Assembly (NCBI GenBank): GCA_050084985.1
Contig: JBITNC010000001.1
Span: 88,536,001 to 88,600,000 of the forward strand
From: Nageia nagi
Lineage: Eukaryota > Pinophyta
DNA length: 64,000 nucleotides
Direction of reading: 5' to 3'
Program-made: the position numbers and the translations under genes
Notes under the pieces: generated by a model
What the model saw: the letters and a program-made list of their open reading frames with translations, nothing else
Databases searched by the model: none
Told to the model about the DNA's origin: nothing
In this document: one piece after another, positions 22,601 to 36,600 of the stretch
How the letters are laid out: every line of letters begins with the position of its first letter
How positions within the stretch are numbered: the first letter of the stretch is position 1

Positions 22601-25600
22601 CTAAAGAAATGAGCTTAATGTTTACCAGAGCTACAAAGAAACTACTAAGCATAATGGTAAAACCAAAGTAGACTATGGTTATTTTAGAAAAGGGAACCGA
22701 GGAGTTAATGCAAATTTATGAAGAATATTTGGATAATGCCCTTTGCATAAGATGGAATGAAAGGGGAGTCCTTAACACACATGGAAACCTAGCATGCAGA
22801 TGTAGAAATACCATTGCTATAACATGTGATACCAGAGGCTATCAGTAAAGGGAAGACCATGAAAGTAGGTAATACTATGATGCTAAATCAGGGCATGGCA
22901 TATTTTGTGCCATATGAATCCTTCACATGCCCAAAAATCTTGACATCCATTACTTTAAGGCATAGCACCCATGGCTATTTAGTAAGGGCATATAAGGAAT
23001 AAAAGAAGGCTTAGGAGGAATTTGAATATCAGTAGAAGACCTTCTTAGATTACTCCCCTAAGGCCATTGTAAATGCATTACAGTTGCTATTTATTGGAAC
23101 TTTTATGTCAAGAACAAAATTGATTTGAGGAAGGGAAAGTAGGAATTTTATCAAAATTAAGATGAAATGATAAATTAAATTGATGAAAGTTATTTTGAGA
23201 ATACCACAAAGCTCCATCAGAGCTATGATATTACATTGTTTGAGAAAACTTGGGACATGCAGGTCTTGCAAGCTCTAGCAATGATTCTTGGGTGTGTGAT
23301 CCAAATAGAAGTTGATGAGACCATGGTTAGGATGGCCCATAACATTATTTAAGGTTTTATTTGCTATGATTTTTCTTCCTTTTTGTTGAATGAAATCATG
23401 AAGAATATATTTAACATCAACAAGGGTGATTTTAGATATTCTTCTTATCTATGGTGGCTTATTATCCACTAGAATCTACAATTTTTGGTTGATGGGGGAC
23501 TACCCATAGTACTAACCACCAATTCCATAGCTCCTACTTTAATTGACATGAGGGTACTGGTAGTCACCAAGGTTCATGGATCTTACTACAAGTTCATAAA
23601 AAAATGTTTTACCCCTAGTATGAGGATGCTCATAGGGAAAAATGTACATAGATTACATTAGATTATTTAAGAGGAGCTGTAGAGAAAAAAAAATTAAAGA
23701 TTGGTACTTTTTGAAGGAGAGGATAATCATAATAAGGTATTGGCATTTAGAAACTCCCTTCTTACTACCCAAGTTTTTTACCCCATAATTGTATTAGAAA
23801 TGGGTAGGCAAATAAGTACCATAGAGACTAAATAAGGGTCACATGGGAATTTCAAGCCTATAATCAAAATGTCAATTGTAATGTGTAATTTTATATTGAT
23901 AGAGGTAGATTACAAAGAAGATTTATCAAATTTTCTTGTTCAAAATTTTAATTAGAGAAAATAGAAGGCGATTAAATGTATGAACCCTTAGGGGAATGCA
24001 TTGAAATAATGAAGGTAAATAAAAAATGCCCAACATTCAATCATGAATCCCAACCCCATATTGAATTTTTTAAAAACAAAACTGAGTAGGAAGTTGAAAC
24101 CTCCTTGAATTGGGAATTCAACATTTTGGATAAAATATGAATGGCCTTGGAAGGACTAAAGAAATATCAAATATGGGAGACCAGGAGGCAAGAATTTATC
24201 TTGGCACTAGAGGCCATTGCTTAGTTGCAAGATAAGTTAGAATGGGGCCCCAAAAAAATAGAATATTTTACAAAATATAGATTTAAATATACTATCAAGG
24301 CAACACATGCTAGAACCATGCCTTTTGGTGAGTTCAAGCATGACCAATATTGGCATGCATAATACCAAAAAGACCTATTACTAGAAAAAGAGTAACCTTT
24401 GCAAGGAAGAACATAAGGGGAGAATCAACTACTAGTGCAATTGGTAGAGAAAATTTATAAGCCTACGAAGAGAAAATTAGAAGAGGCATCCAAATCAAAA
24501 TAGCCCCTAAAAAAAGAAAAAGGGGAATCAAATAGCAGGGGAATCTTGCCTAGAAAAATTTAAAAAACTTACATTGATAATTTAGGATCAAACTAAAGAA
24601 TAGTAGGCCCTAGAAGAAGCACAACTTGTAAAGAACAAACCACATGTACCCAAATAAGCCCAAGTCCTATCTCCACAAGTACAACAAAATGAAATAGAGC
24701 CTAGCATGGGAGATACTCAACTCCTAGATATGAAGACTGAGAAACCCTAGATCATGGACATGGTTGTATTTTAGGATGCATAAGAAGAAATCAAGGATGA
24801 AGTGAAACAAGGGGGAGGTAATGTGCTTCGGATAGGTGCAAGAGTAGTAGAAAGAGGATAAATGGGTGAATACAAAGATGATGATGATCATAATGATCCA
24901 AACAAGAAAAAAGATTCCAACCCAACAGAAAGGTAGAGGAAATAGAAAAAGCTTCTATATAAGAAGAGAAAAATACATAAAAAGAACTTTCTATGCAAAC
25001 AAATAAGGAGATGCCTACCCCAAAAATTCTAGCTTTAACCTCAAAAATAGGTACATCTTACTATTCTTTGATTCCTTATTTAATTGCCTTAGGTGATGAA
25101 ATAAAAAGCATTTTTTTCTACTCGAGTAGTAGAACCCATTGATTGGGAAACATTCATTAATAAACCTCCTTCACCCTTGAAATAACAAGGTATAATATTG
25201 AGAAAATTTTGAGACATGGAGGATATTAAAATTGCACACATGCCTTTCAAATATGGGCACCTAGATACAATGCCCACCAATGTTATAAGTGCAAATATGT
25301 AGAGTACCCTGATAGTGGATTAATATAGGTTTTTGGTTAATGCTTCCTTGGATGTAGGAAAGAGTCTCCAATCTATAGAGAACAAAATTGAAAAATTAAA
25401 TTAAAAGATTGAGCAACTCAAAAGAGATTGCTCACAAAAAGATAAAATGGTCGCTAGATTGCAGAATCAAACTAAATAATTGATTAAAAAATTGGCTAGA
25501 TAAAAGGTTAAGCATGATAAAAGCTTCTAAGAATCTAAAGTAGAGGTGGAGATATTGAAAAAGCAGATTGAAGAGCTAAAACCTTAATCTAGTGTAATAG

Positions 25601-26430
25601 AGTGGGAAAAAGCTTAAAAAATACAAGAAGAGCTTAAAAAGACTATTGCAACAAATAAATTTTTAAATGATGATAAGGTAAAGTTGTTACATTTCATTAA
25701 AGATTATAGAAAAACTTTGGTAGAGTAGATCAAGGAAGGAATGGTGAACTTATCCAAGCTATATTATTTGAAAAACCAAGTAGAATAGGCTATACACCTA
25801 TATGATACTCAAATTGCAATCCAATAGTTATCCTTATAAGCTCTAAGAGATAAAATTGAAGAAATGCAGAGTTGGCTCAAGGTGATAACATAGAAAGATT
25901 TGGCCACTAAAACTCCAAGGCAAAAATAAACATTTTTGAGAAGAATTAAAGATATTTGTGATTCAAAATATTTAGAATTTTCCCTTTACCTCTAAAAGAA
26001 TAAATTAAAAGTAGAACTAAGTTTTGTAAATACATATTTCAATTCTTTAATTCAATTGAAGGCTCCCAAATTATGGGAGGAATCTTATGTACAAAGTGGT
26101 GCCAACCATTGAGTGGAAAATACTAAATCATTTTTTGATAGGGATTCAATAATAAATTTGTATGAGAAACACCTCTTAGACTTGCAAGAAATAAGTGAGC
26201 AGGCTCAAGAAGTATTATCCATATTTTTGAATGCCAATAGATTGGATAATGTTCTAATGGGCTTTAGAGCAAATATTGCCAAATTTCAAGTATATCCCAT
26301 CCCATCTCAGGTGGATAATAAATATTTCTAGGATATATATAAGAAGCTTTAGTCATTATTTTCTACTGAGTTGCTCCCACAAGAATATACCCTATAAAAA
26401 GATTCAAATGGAAAAGCAAGTGGGAGTTGT
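22600..26430 (+). pseudogene. Extra sense ORF of the Tat element, coiled-coil protein of unknown function
   Basis: A reading of roughly 1,200 codons, with stops and shifts, fills the space between integrase and the 3' LTR on the element's own coding strand. The first 450 codons look globular (IYEEYLDNALCIRWNERGVL, then KLHQSYDITLFEKTWDM, MILGCVIQIEVDETM). The middle is Lys/Glu/Gln-rich with an Asp run (24,877-24,900). From about 25,350 to 25,900 it is a long heptad-rich helix (SLQSIENKIEKL, KIEQLKRDCSQKD). The C-terminus holds the 72-codon open piece 26,113-26,331. Extra ORFs at this place are known in Tat elements (Steinbauerova and colleagues); I recognise no named domain. Confidence 0.65.
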
Positions 26431-26471
26431 CAATAATTCTTCAGTAGGTTGAAGATACTGAAGAGCCACTA

Positions 26472-28323
26472 GAAGACTGTTATTCTTGTCGAATCATACT
26501 CTTAAAGGGGTAAAATTATTTATACTTTTATTTATTCATTTATTCCATAATAAAACCCCTTATATAATTGTGATTTCTTATTTACCCTTTCTTTTATTTG
26601 TAAAACAACTTGTATAAATTTCAATCCTAAGTCTATATTGTATGTATTTAGTCTTTTCTTAAGAGTCTTATATATTACTAGGTCATATTTGTATTGTCAG
26701 GTCTCAGTCGGGCCAAGTTATTCAAAATTGCCATTTTTTATAAGGTAGGTGTTCTTTATACATAGTCTAATGAGTCATGTATAGGATTTATATATAAGGC
26801 ATAAGTTGAAAAATGTCAATTTTGTAAAATCAACTAAGTCCAATTCAGGTCTTATTTCTAGGTATTATTGTATATAGTCTATGTATATGTCTAGGTAAAT
26901 TTTGGGCCCTATCTCGAGTCTTATTACTTAAGTTTTAGTCTTGTATAGTTTGTGGGTTATTTTTAGGCATTATTGTACATAGTTGTTAGTTCTTCTTAAT
27001 TCATGTAATGGGCATTTTCATTAGATTAAAATGAAATAGGGCCCATAAAAATTTAGAGGTGACATCATGCTTTTCAATGGATATTAGCAGGCTCTAGATA
27101 GCTTAGTTAGTGAGTGGTCTCAATGGTTCTTCATGGTGAGATTTATTCACAACTCTATATTTAGTAAATCCCACCAAATTTGAGCAATGACATCACACCT
27201 TTTTGGAGAAATCAGTGGGTGATAAACATCTTAGGTTTCAACAATACATGCTGATGTGTAATGAGATCCATCAGGGGAAAGTGACCATTATAAGAAGAGA
27301 GAAGTGAGGAAACTTGGGTCCACTTAATCAAGGGTATGTGATCCCTAGGACTCTACCAATGTGTCAAATACAACTCATTTCCACATGGCATTAGTATTTC
27401 ACTCTCAGGTTTGAATGGTTATATCTTCCTTTTCCCTTATAGTTGTTGACACCAAAAGTACAAAAGAAACATTTAATGATTACAGAGGGTTGGTAGATCA
27501 TTGGTTGATTAAGAAGCTTGATTGTACATATAGAGATGGTGAACCATAACTCATTAATTCAATAATAGTTCTAATGTGCCATGGTCAAGAGACAAAGGAT
27601 GACTGATTGCGATTGGATAGGTACATGATTAAAGGCTTGTAAATTCCAAGAATTAGCATTAGATCGAAACCATAATCCATAATCAGTCATAGTTGTGCAT
27701 TTTTCTTGTACATGATTATAAATATTTAAGTCTATTATTTTCTTATTCAATAGGGTAGTTGTATTCATTAATGGTGGACAACCACCCATTTTATAAATAG
27801 AAAATTATAAATAGTGGATTGTTAGAGGTCCAAAAGGTCAGATATTTTAGTAAAGCTACCCATTATGAGAAATAGTTTCATATATGATAATGTAATATTA
27901 TGGTATTTTCCCCTCTATAATTTGTGTCTATTATCTTGTTTTGTAATCATTATGTATGAAGCATTGTCCTAAATTGTGGCTATGTATTATGATTAAGAGA
28001 CCCCAAGAGTAAGTTAGTTATTCTATTCTTAGTCTTGGCAATGGATTACTACCAGTGCAGTGATGCCCATGATGGTTAGTTTTAGTTTTCTTTTCATAGT
28101 TTAGATTTTGATCTCGTTCCTATTACTCTTGATGTTTTTATTTCTTTTTAGTTACTTTTGACCTCTTTCATAGATAGGAACCAAACTATAAACTGAAGAT
28201 TGAGTAAAAAACCCCATGAGCATATTGTCCCACCACTTTTTGCTCATTTAAGAACCTTACTTTTGTCAAGCAATGGAGAACTATACCAAACCAAACCTTT
28301 AGGTTACATTATACTGATCAATA
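26472..28323 (+). repeat. 3' LTR of the Tat element
   Basis: Second copy of the 14,404-16,231 LTR, slightly longer because of small indels (for example AAACCTTTAG near 28,300). It ends GATCAATA and is followed by GTATGCA. The expected polypurine tract just before it is not clear; the nearest purine-rich string is at 26,411-26,428. Confidence 0.88.
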
Positions 28324-28330
28324 GTATGCA

Positions 28331-28860
28331 CTAATGAGATCTTGTGAGCATGTGTATAGTTAAACATTTAAGAGTATCAAGTTATTGGAAAGCATAGTAA
28401 TTAAATATTTCAAACAAAGATATCACAATATGGATGCAATATAGGGAAAAATACTACACCATTACTAAAGTAACAAAATTAAAAGAGAAGATTACTAGAA
28501 AAATATTATCCAAATTTATATAATGAAAAAGAAACACATAGCAATTGTAATTCAAAAAATATTATGTGTGACAATTGAGGTCACACTTTATTTGATTTAG
28601 TCTTGGATGATATTTGGTTAGAGAGTAAGGGGGGTAGAGTTTATCCCATACGACAAAAATAGAAATTTATTTAAGCTCATTAGATGGGCTTGGTTTTGCA
28701 ATCATAGAGAGAGGTTTCTGATAGTTTAGATTACATCTTACATAACCAATAGGAGATGATGATCCTATGTGAAGCAAATCTCATGAAGAACAAAAAGCAA
28801 CACACACCTTGCTTAAAATAAGCAAAAAATGGGGTATGAAAGGTGAAATAAGCAACTTAA
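28331..28860. other. Right flank of the Tat element
   Basis: AT-rich DNA continuing the insertion target. No clear coding signal until about 28,860, and I see nothing else recognisable. Confidence 0.35.
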
Positions 28861-30420
28861 AGGTAAAAGGATTCAGGAGATTGTAGCAAAACAAAAGAAG
28901 AAAGTTTTATATAAGAAGAAAGGCCAACAAAATATTCAAATTAAATTCACTCTTAACAAGGAAATGAGAGAGCCAACCCCTATGGTTGGGAAAGAGTCCA
29001 TAGATAGGCCAAGAAGAAGCATCATACTCAAGAGGAAATTATTGTTGTAATTAGATAATTCAAGTGAAGAAGAACCTATTGAGATTGGGAAGGAGAACAA
29101 GGAAGAGGCAAAAACCTCTCCTATGGAGACCATGGAAAGGGAAGACAAATAATTGGAGAGCTCGATAAGGGAGAAAGGGATTATGAAATTTTTAGGTAAG
29201 AGTCCTTTAAATAATCCTATGGATGTTGTTGAGAAGATTATTTTTCTTTATTCTTCTAAAGGTAGTGGTAGGTCTTCTTCAAAGGATCTTGTAATGAATT
29301 TGGAAAATATGAGTTAGATCAACAACGTAGGTATTGATGAGTCAGATAATATGCCCACCATGCCTAGTCATGTGAGAACTAGGAGTGAGGTTAAACTCTA
29401 GAGCTCTAGATAAAAATTTCCTTTAGAAAGTAACCTACAAGAGGAAATTTTGGTGAGAAAAAAAATGTAAGACAACCATATCAAGATAAAAAGAAGCTCT
29501 TAATGCCTTAGGGAAGAGGAATGTTCATAATCAAATTCAAGAAGAACATCTAATTTTTATGCTACAAAGGAGAATGCAACAACCTATGGAAAGGCTCAAT
29601 TCATCAATTTGTGGGAACAAAGTCCACCTGCATAGCTCAAAATTTGGGAAGTAAGTAAACAATTCAAATATGGCTTGGAAAATTGACCAAAGTCAATGGG
29701 GAGGGCTAAGATTATGGATAGGAATGAATAGTATGTAGATGTGTCAGAAGGAGAATATAATAGATGGTTTTCAACTAAGAAAAACAAGAGGGATAAACAA
29801 CAACATCCAATTTACTTTAGAATAGGCTTTAGTTCCAAGACCCACAATGAGATGTTCGAAGAGGTAAAACAAAGGAAGGGGACAAGGAGTGGAAAATATG
29901 AAGATGTGGGAGAAATTCTGGGCTTTAAAAAATTTATGCTAATAAAAATATATGTAAACCTCTATAAATTTAACTTTAAAGACCTTTATTTAATAAAGGA
30001 GTAGATTAGGATTTAGTATTTGGTTGTTGCTAGCTTGGTTGGATGATGGAAACTTTATCTATCTTGAATATATTATTTTTGACTATTTACTATTAGGATG
30101 TGTAGGCTTCTACTATCTTTTCTTTTGGAGACATAATGTTTTCCATTCTATCTAGTTATATATGTGATTATGCTATTACTTAGGAAGTCAAATAGTTTGG
30201 ATATTCCTCTTAAGGTTTTATAAACATGCTAGTATGATCAAAATATTGCAACAATAGTGTAATTGGGCTATAATATTTTTTGACATACTTCTTTTTGTAA
30301 AGGTTGGTGAAGATCCTTATAAATGTCACATTTTGGTTAATACAAAATTATCCTATTAATAAAATAAACAATTAAGGTCACATGATATGTAATAGAATTT
30401 CTCATTGAATAAAATTCACA
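28860..30420 (+). pseudogene. Decayed coding remains, charged protein of unknown family
   Basis: A plus-strand reading rich in Lys, Glu, Arg and Ser can be followed with stops from about 28,940 (MREPTPMVGKESIDRPRRS) through SSEEEPIEIGKENKEEAK, then an 87-codon open piece (29,741-30,004) beginning MSEGEYNRWFSTKK. Downstream is a hydrophobic tail (30,010-30,230) and a VKILINVTFWL-type end near 30,330, after which the sequence becomes featureless. It could be a retroelement ORF or a captured gene. No domain is recognised. Confidence 0.4.
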
Positions 30421-31100
30421 TGTTTTTTAATAGGTTACATATTTTATGTGTACATTTTTTGGTGCTAGAAGGAGGGTCTTTGATAGAATATGGAGAAGCT
30501 TTTAGTAAAGAGGATTCACTAAACTATCATTTTTTTTTATATTCTTTTAATTCTAAATTCTAAGGCTTTTTTTAATCTTTATTTGAGAATTTACCTATAC
30601 GAGATCGATTTATACTCTAGTGGCCCTTAGAAGACCATTTTGTAGGTTTCAATCAACTCCTTTAGGGTTAATTGGAATTTATGATTATATTGAAGGATTT
30701 ATATAGTATTATTGATTCTCTATTTTATATTTTATGTCTCTAATATTTTTTTGTTTCAAACAAGTACTTATAGAAATAAGAATTTAATGATAGAAATGAT
30801 GGAACTAAGTTGCAAGAAGAAAACTAGTTATATATCTAGTCAATTTGATGATCTATAATTAGCCATATAAGGTTGATTTGTAGAAAATGATAAATTTTAT
30901 TATCATGATCATACAAAAGTAATTTACATGATGGGTTAAGAACTAGATAATTTTTTTATGGAATCATAATTTATAAGTATAATCTTAGCATATGTACAAT
31001 AATGCATAATAAATGTTGTTGTAGTTAACACATAAAGTCATGAAATATTTTGGAGTTCATACGATTATGTACCAATGTCTCCCCATGAAATTGAAATCCT
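30421..31100. other. AT-rich sequence, no gene seen
   Basis: No open frame above background and no repeat structure that I can make out. Confidence 0.4.
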
Positions 31101-31250
31101 TTACCATTGTCCACCAATGGTTCCCAAAGACTTGATGCCTTTTCCTATGTCCACCATAGGTCTAATATGATTTGATCCATTTTCCTATGTCCACCATAGG
31201 TATAATATGATTTGATTCCTTTTCCTATGTCCACCATAGGCCTAATATGA
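31101..31250. repeat. 40-bp tandem repeat with conserved hairpin, four copies
   Basis: Units start at 31,101, 31,141, 31,181 and 31,221. Each holds a 6-bp inverted repeat around the spacer TCCAC: CCTATG/CATAGG in units 2-4 and CCATTG/CAATGG in unit 1, so the arms changed together. Units 2-4 also share TAATATGATTTGAT. Confidence 0.9.
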
Positions 31251-32229
31251 TTATTAGCTTTATGAGTAGGTTCTTGTTTGGATAGTTGAATATGACCAAC
31301 ATCCTTACTCAACCATGATTTATTTAGTTCTATTAGATCAACTCAAAATATATATTTTTAAGGCCCCTAACTTATTTTGGTCATGATTACTTTATATAGA
31401 TTCATTTTATGTTATTTGATGATCCAATACCCTTGTTATTGAATAAATATTTCTATATTGTAATGAACACATCACAATTCATGTTTACTTATTTTATAGT
31501 TACAATTTGATTTCTTACTAATATAATTATATAAAATGTTAGTCCATTTCAAATTCTTATGTAACATGTTTAGTTTAGTTTTAATTACATGCCTATATTT
31601 GATATTCTATGAATTTTATAAGCATGACTCATGCATATGAAATTATATTTCAATTATGGTGACTTATATTTTATACTATTATAGTTTGTTTTCATAAAAT
31701 AGTTTTCTAATATTCTTGAGTAAGTTTAACGTAAGTTTTTCTAGATTGTACAAGTCTCCTAAATGCAATTGAGGTTGTACTATATGTTAAATATATGATT
31801 ACACTTATAGGTTTTCTTGTACAAAATTATGTGAAATATGTATGCCTTGTACATGTTTATAATGTAGATGCATAGAACTATTTATAAATTATGACCAAAT
31901 AATTCTAGTTTTATTAGTGAATGCATTAATATGATGTAACAACACATTTTCTATTACAAATTTTCACATATAGTTTTATGAATGAACATGAAATATATTT
32001 GTTTGTTACTTTTTCAACATATGCATAAAAGAAATCTCAAACTATATGGATGCAAAAAATATTCACTTAACATAAATCTTGCAAAATTTCATTCCCAACA
32101 ACAAAATATGTTTTCTTTTATGTATTCATTTCATTAAATTAGAGACTAAAATAATATCATAGGTTTGAAACATTCTTTTTTTGAAAATTCCTATTTTCAA
32201 GTATAAAATATGGATAACAACATCCCCAT
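31251..32229. other. AT-rich sequence left of host element A
   Basis: No coding signal. The last five bases before the LTR, ACTAG (32,230-32,234), resemble the ACTAA that follows the right LTR and may be a target site duplication with one change. Confidence 0.4.
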
Positions 32230-32234
32230 ACTAG

Positions 32235-33033
32235 TGTTGACACCTAATTTTGGTCCACCTAATGTGGTCCCCACTTAGGTGTATTATTATGTTAATATTA
32301 TGTCATTTTGTTATATTAATATCATATTATATTTTATATGTTATGTTGGTCCACTTAAGATACCTATCATGGAATCTTTTATTTATTTATGCAAGGTATC
32401 CAAACATCAATGCTAGATTCTATGTGGAGGTACTCTTTCATATTTAAAGTTAAGTATGATTACATGGAAATGCATCAAGATTTCACTTGGATAGTTGGTA
32501 CCTACTTTTAGGTGTTTCTCAACACCATGTATTGAGATTGGGATCTTGTTATCACTCGTGCATTATATTTCATTCCATATTTTGTAATTATATGTTGGCT
32601 CAACTTATTGACATTCTACTATGCATTGACTCTTGGTGGAAAAATCTACTCATATGGAACCCTAGCATCTAAACTCCTATGCATGCCCGTGCTATTATTT
32701 TTGTACCTAGCACCTGCACTAATGTGCACATTCACACTACCCTTCTTTTTGTTGTGTCTTATAGGGATTGCACATAAAGGTCACATACCTTAGAATGTTT
32801 CAATCTGCATATAATCATCTTCTCTCATGTAAGGATTTATAGGTATGTAGCTATATCTTGATCCCTTTCTCATTAATGCATTGGTGTTATCTTGATCTAA
32901 TAGTCTAAGTATTGCTTTATTTGCTTCTATTCTATTATGCTTCAAATTTATTATTTCTTATGATTGAATTTGAATGTTTAACATTAGTGTATACGTAATT
33001 TAATATTAGGGATCATTTTAAAAATATTCAACA
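32235..33033 (+). repeat. 5' LTR of element A
   Basis: 799 bp, TGTTGACACC ... ATTCAACA. It shares long blocks with 57,793-58,574 (CATTTTGTTATATTAATATCATATTAT, AGGTGGAGGTACTCTTTCATATTTAAA-type block, TTGATCCCTTTCTCATTA.TGCATTGGTGTTATC) and, more weakly, with 13,425-14,128. A TGGTCCCTACC string three bases after its end (33,037) is the likely primer site; I cannot name the tRNA. Confidence 0.85.
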
Positions 33034-33922
<889 letters not shown>

Positions 33923-34139
33923 ATGACAACATTATTAGAGCAATTTTATGCTAGCATTAATACTAGGGGAAATACCCATGCTAACATCAATGCTAAAATT
34001 GAGAATACACCTTTAAATATCAAATTTGAATAAATTAAGCAATTAGAAATAAAAGTAAATTTGCTTCAAAGATACTTTGTGATAGATGTTGATCATATAG
34101 AATGCAAAGGTAATCCATTGAGAATGGAGATTCCCAATG
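33923..34139 (+). pseudogene. gag: Element A gag, 5' exon-like half before insertion B
   Basis: ATG at 33,923 (MTTLLEQFYASINTRGN) opens 72 codons with one TAA near 34,031 at a likely former Gln codon. The reading ends NPLRMEIPNAI at the left edge of element B and resumes in the same frame at 47,807 (LTRIDKEPKLEKFIGDGD). This fixes both the insertion point and the original continuity of the gene. Confidence 0.85.
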
Positions 34140-34144
34140 CTATA

Positions 34145-34850
34145 TGTAGACCTCAAATTGTGTAAAATATGAATATACATAATTAATAAAATGATATACA
34201 ATATAAGAAGAACTAGATATGTACACTATATTAGATACAATAAATATACATGAAAATAATGCACTTGATATGGAATGTAAGTGCAATCCTTAAAAGCAAA
34301 TGGAAATAAATCTTTGGAGGATTGAGATTGAATTGGAGGTGAGCTTGTAATGGATCTTCATATGCATGGATCAATAGCCTTTGTCACCAAAATATAGAAT
34401 CCTTGATCCTTAATATGCACAATATTAACAATGTTGAATATGAATAATTATGAAGTATGTAAAAGATAAAAAGTTTTAAAGCTCATAGTATAATAATTTC
34501 TCATAATAGGTGGCATCAAGTGACACCGTTGCTTGATGAAGATTGCGATAGAAAACCACCTATCAGAGTTATTGTCATATAAAAGAGTTTTTATATATAA
34601 AGTTAAACCTATTCCACTTGCATATATACCCTACAAAGACATGGAAATAAGTGAACTATTACCTCTAGCAATAATATAATCATTATTGTATTCAAGATAC
34701 TTTAGAATATGAACCGTGGTAAATAATATAGAATTTAATATAACACATGGTATTCAAATTTAACTTGACATTTGTAATATTGCAACAAGTCATTTAGAAA
34801 TTCTAAATATAATTTATTAAATAAATAATAAATCATTTTATGCATCTACA
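34145..34850 (-). repeat. 3' LTR of element B
   Basis: 706 bp, similar to 47,089-47,806 over its whole length (about 85% by eye). The left end TGTAGACCT and the right end CATCTACA carry the TG..CA termini. Non-coding. Confidence 0.9.
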
Positions 34851-36600
34851 TTTTTCCCCTCTTTAGATATGAAATGAAAAACATTGAAATTGCATAATTC
34901 AAAGAAGTTTAGAGAAGATAAGAAAATTTTCAATAGTGAAGTAGACTTCCTTTTTCAATTGATATGCTGAGTATGATATATATTTTTCCCCATTTTTATA
35001 TTTTATTAACCCTCACTCTAGCTTATTTAGGGAACCAAGAAAAAAATTAGAACCCCTATATAAGGAAAGCACCTCTATTTGAGTCCTAGTTTCCTGAATA
35101 ATACCTTTCTAAGAACAATCCAACATAATACTTGCATAAATCATATCCCATGAAAGAATAATCAATTTAAAGAGAAAGGATGAAATAAATATGATATCCA
35201 TTATGTTACTATGGTCATTGAGATACATAGTTCTATTGAACCATGATTATCAATATGATGAGTTCCTTTGATGCCTTGAGCTTGGAATAACCTACAATTT
35301 GTGAGAGATTTTTCTCATGGAGTGATCATGGCCATGAAAACATTCATTAGCATAATATGGAATATATATATTTTTTATCCATCATTGATACAATTTCATT
35401 AGAATTCCATAAAAAGTACCTAATATTCAAACATATATTAGTCTTACTTATCAATTTAGCACATTTGATCTCATTGCATTGATTGACTCTATTAATTTTC
35501 AAAGTAAAAGTATGTCATTAATAGTGTTAATTTCACAAAATTTTGTAACCATATTTTTTACAATTTTATTCAATATTCTTGTATGATGGATATTTGTGAA
35601 ATAAGGGCATTTTCAAATAGATATTCAAGAATTTTAGCATGCCCAATTTGCAATGAATTTGTAGTATATACATGCTATTAATAACATGAAAATTATAATA
35701 TAAAATATTCAAATTTTAATCACAATCAACTAATAGTAAGTAATAACATTTTGCATCATAAAAATTGTTAAGGAACATTTCCATTTAACATAATATTTTT
35801 TCCATAAGCAATAATTTGACCCATTTTGACCCTATATACCTTTGGTCTATGTATAAGTCATATAAGCACAACATTAACCATTTTGAACTATCAAAACCAT
35901 GATAGAATTATTGATATTTGAAAGAATCTATGATTTTGATTTAATCATGTTGTTAACAATGTTAAAATTATAGAATTTAACATTCAAAAAAATAGCAAAT
36001 TCAATTAGCATTGAGCAACTACATTGCAGATATTCAATAGTCCATAAACATGTATCTATTCAAAAATCAAAAAGTTATACATGCTTTTATTTTGACCTAA
36101 TTTAACAATTTATAATTTCATATTTTTCATTATGTAACATCTACCATATGCCTTTATTTTTATCCAACAAAAATAGAATTATAATCTAGCACTGGAATCA
36201 TTTTCCAATTGTTTTCATAAAATATGTTGTTAATGATATCCATTTAATATAAATAATCATGAAAAATAGAACATAATCAATTTCACTATAGATGCATAAT
36301 GTAAATATTCCATATTACCATATTTATCATTTATGATCATCATGCATTGAATTGTACAATAATTTCACATTTTGAACACCAATGATAGTGTGGAATTGGC
36401 AAAATTAGGTTTTCAAAAAGAAGTTAAGTTCAATTAGCATATTTTTCTTCCGTTTCCCCACATAAGCCATCATTTTCCAAGCACCATTTTTTATAGTTTA
36501 GAGGAAAGTTATTTAGGTTAGGGTTTGATGAAAAATTGAATAAAAATGGGTTTAGATGTTGACATTTGACATTTTAATCTTATCATTTTTCCTATCCTAC
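34851..36600 (-). other. 3' non-coding region of element B with polypurine tract
   Basis: Strongly AT-rich, without open frames. The polypurine tract on the minus strand at 34,851-34,864 primes plus-strand DNA synthesis in LTR elements. Nothing else is recognised. Confidence 0.6.

Larger units (their letters stand above)
14404..28323 (+). mobile_element. Full-length decayed Ty3/gypsy Tat-type retrotransposon with extra ORF
   Basis: About 13.9 kb bounded by direct repeats of ~1.83-1.85 kb and flanked by GTATGCA on both sides. The internal region reads gag, aspartic protease, archaeal-type RNase H, RT, RNase H, integrase, then a ~4 kb ORF before the right LTR. Integrase after RNase H marks Ty3/gypsy; the additional archaeal-type RNase H marks the Tat lineage, as does the size. 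All genes are broken by stops, many at positions where Gln or Trp codons are expected. Long LTRs differ at roughly one base in six by eye, so the insertion is old. Confidence 0.9.
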
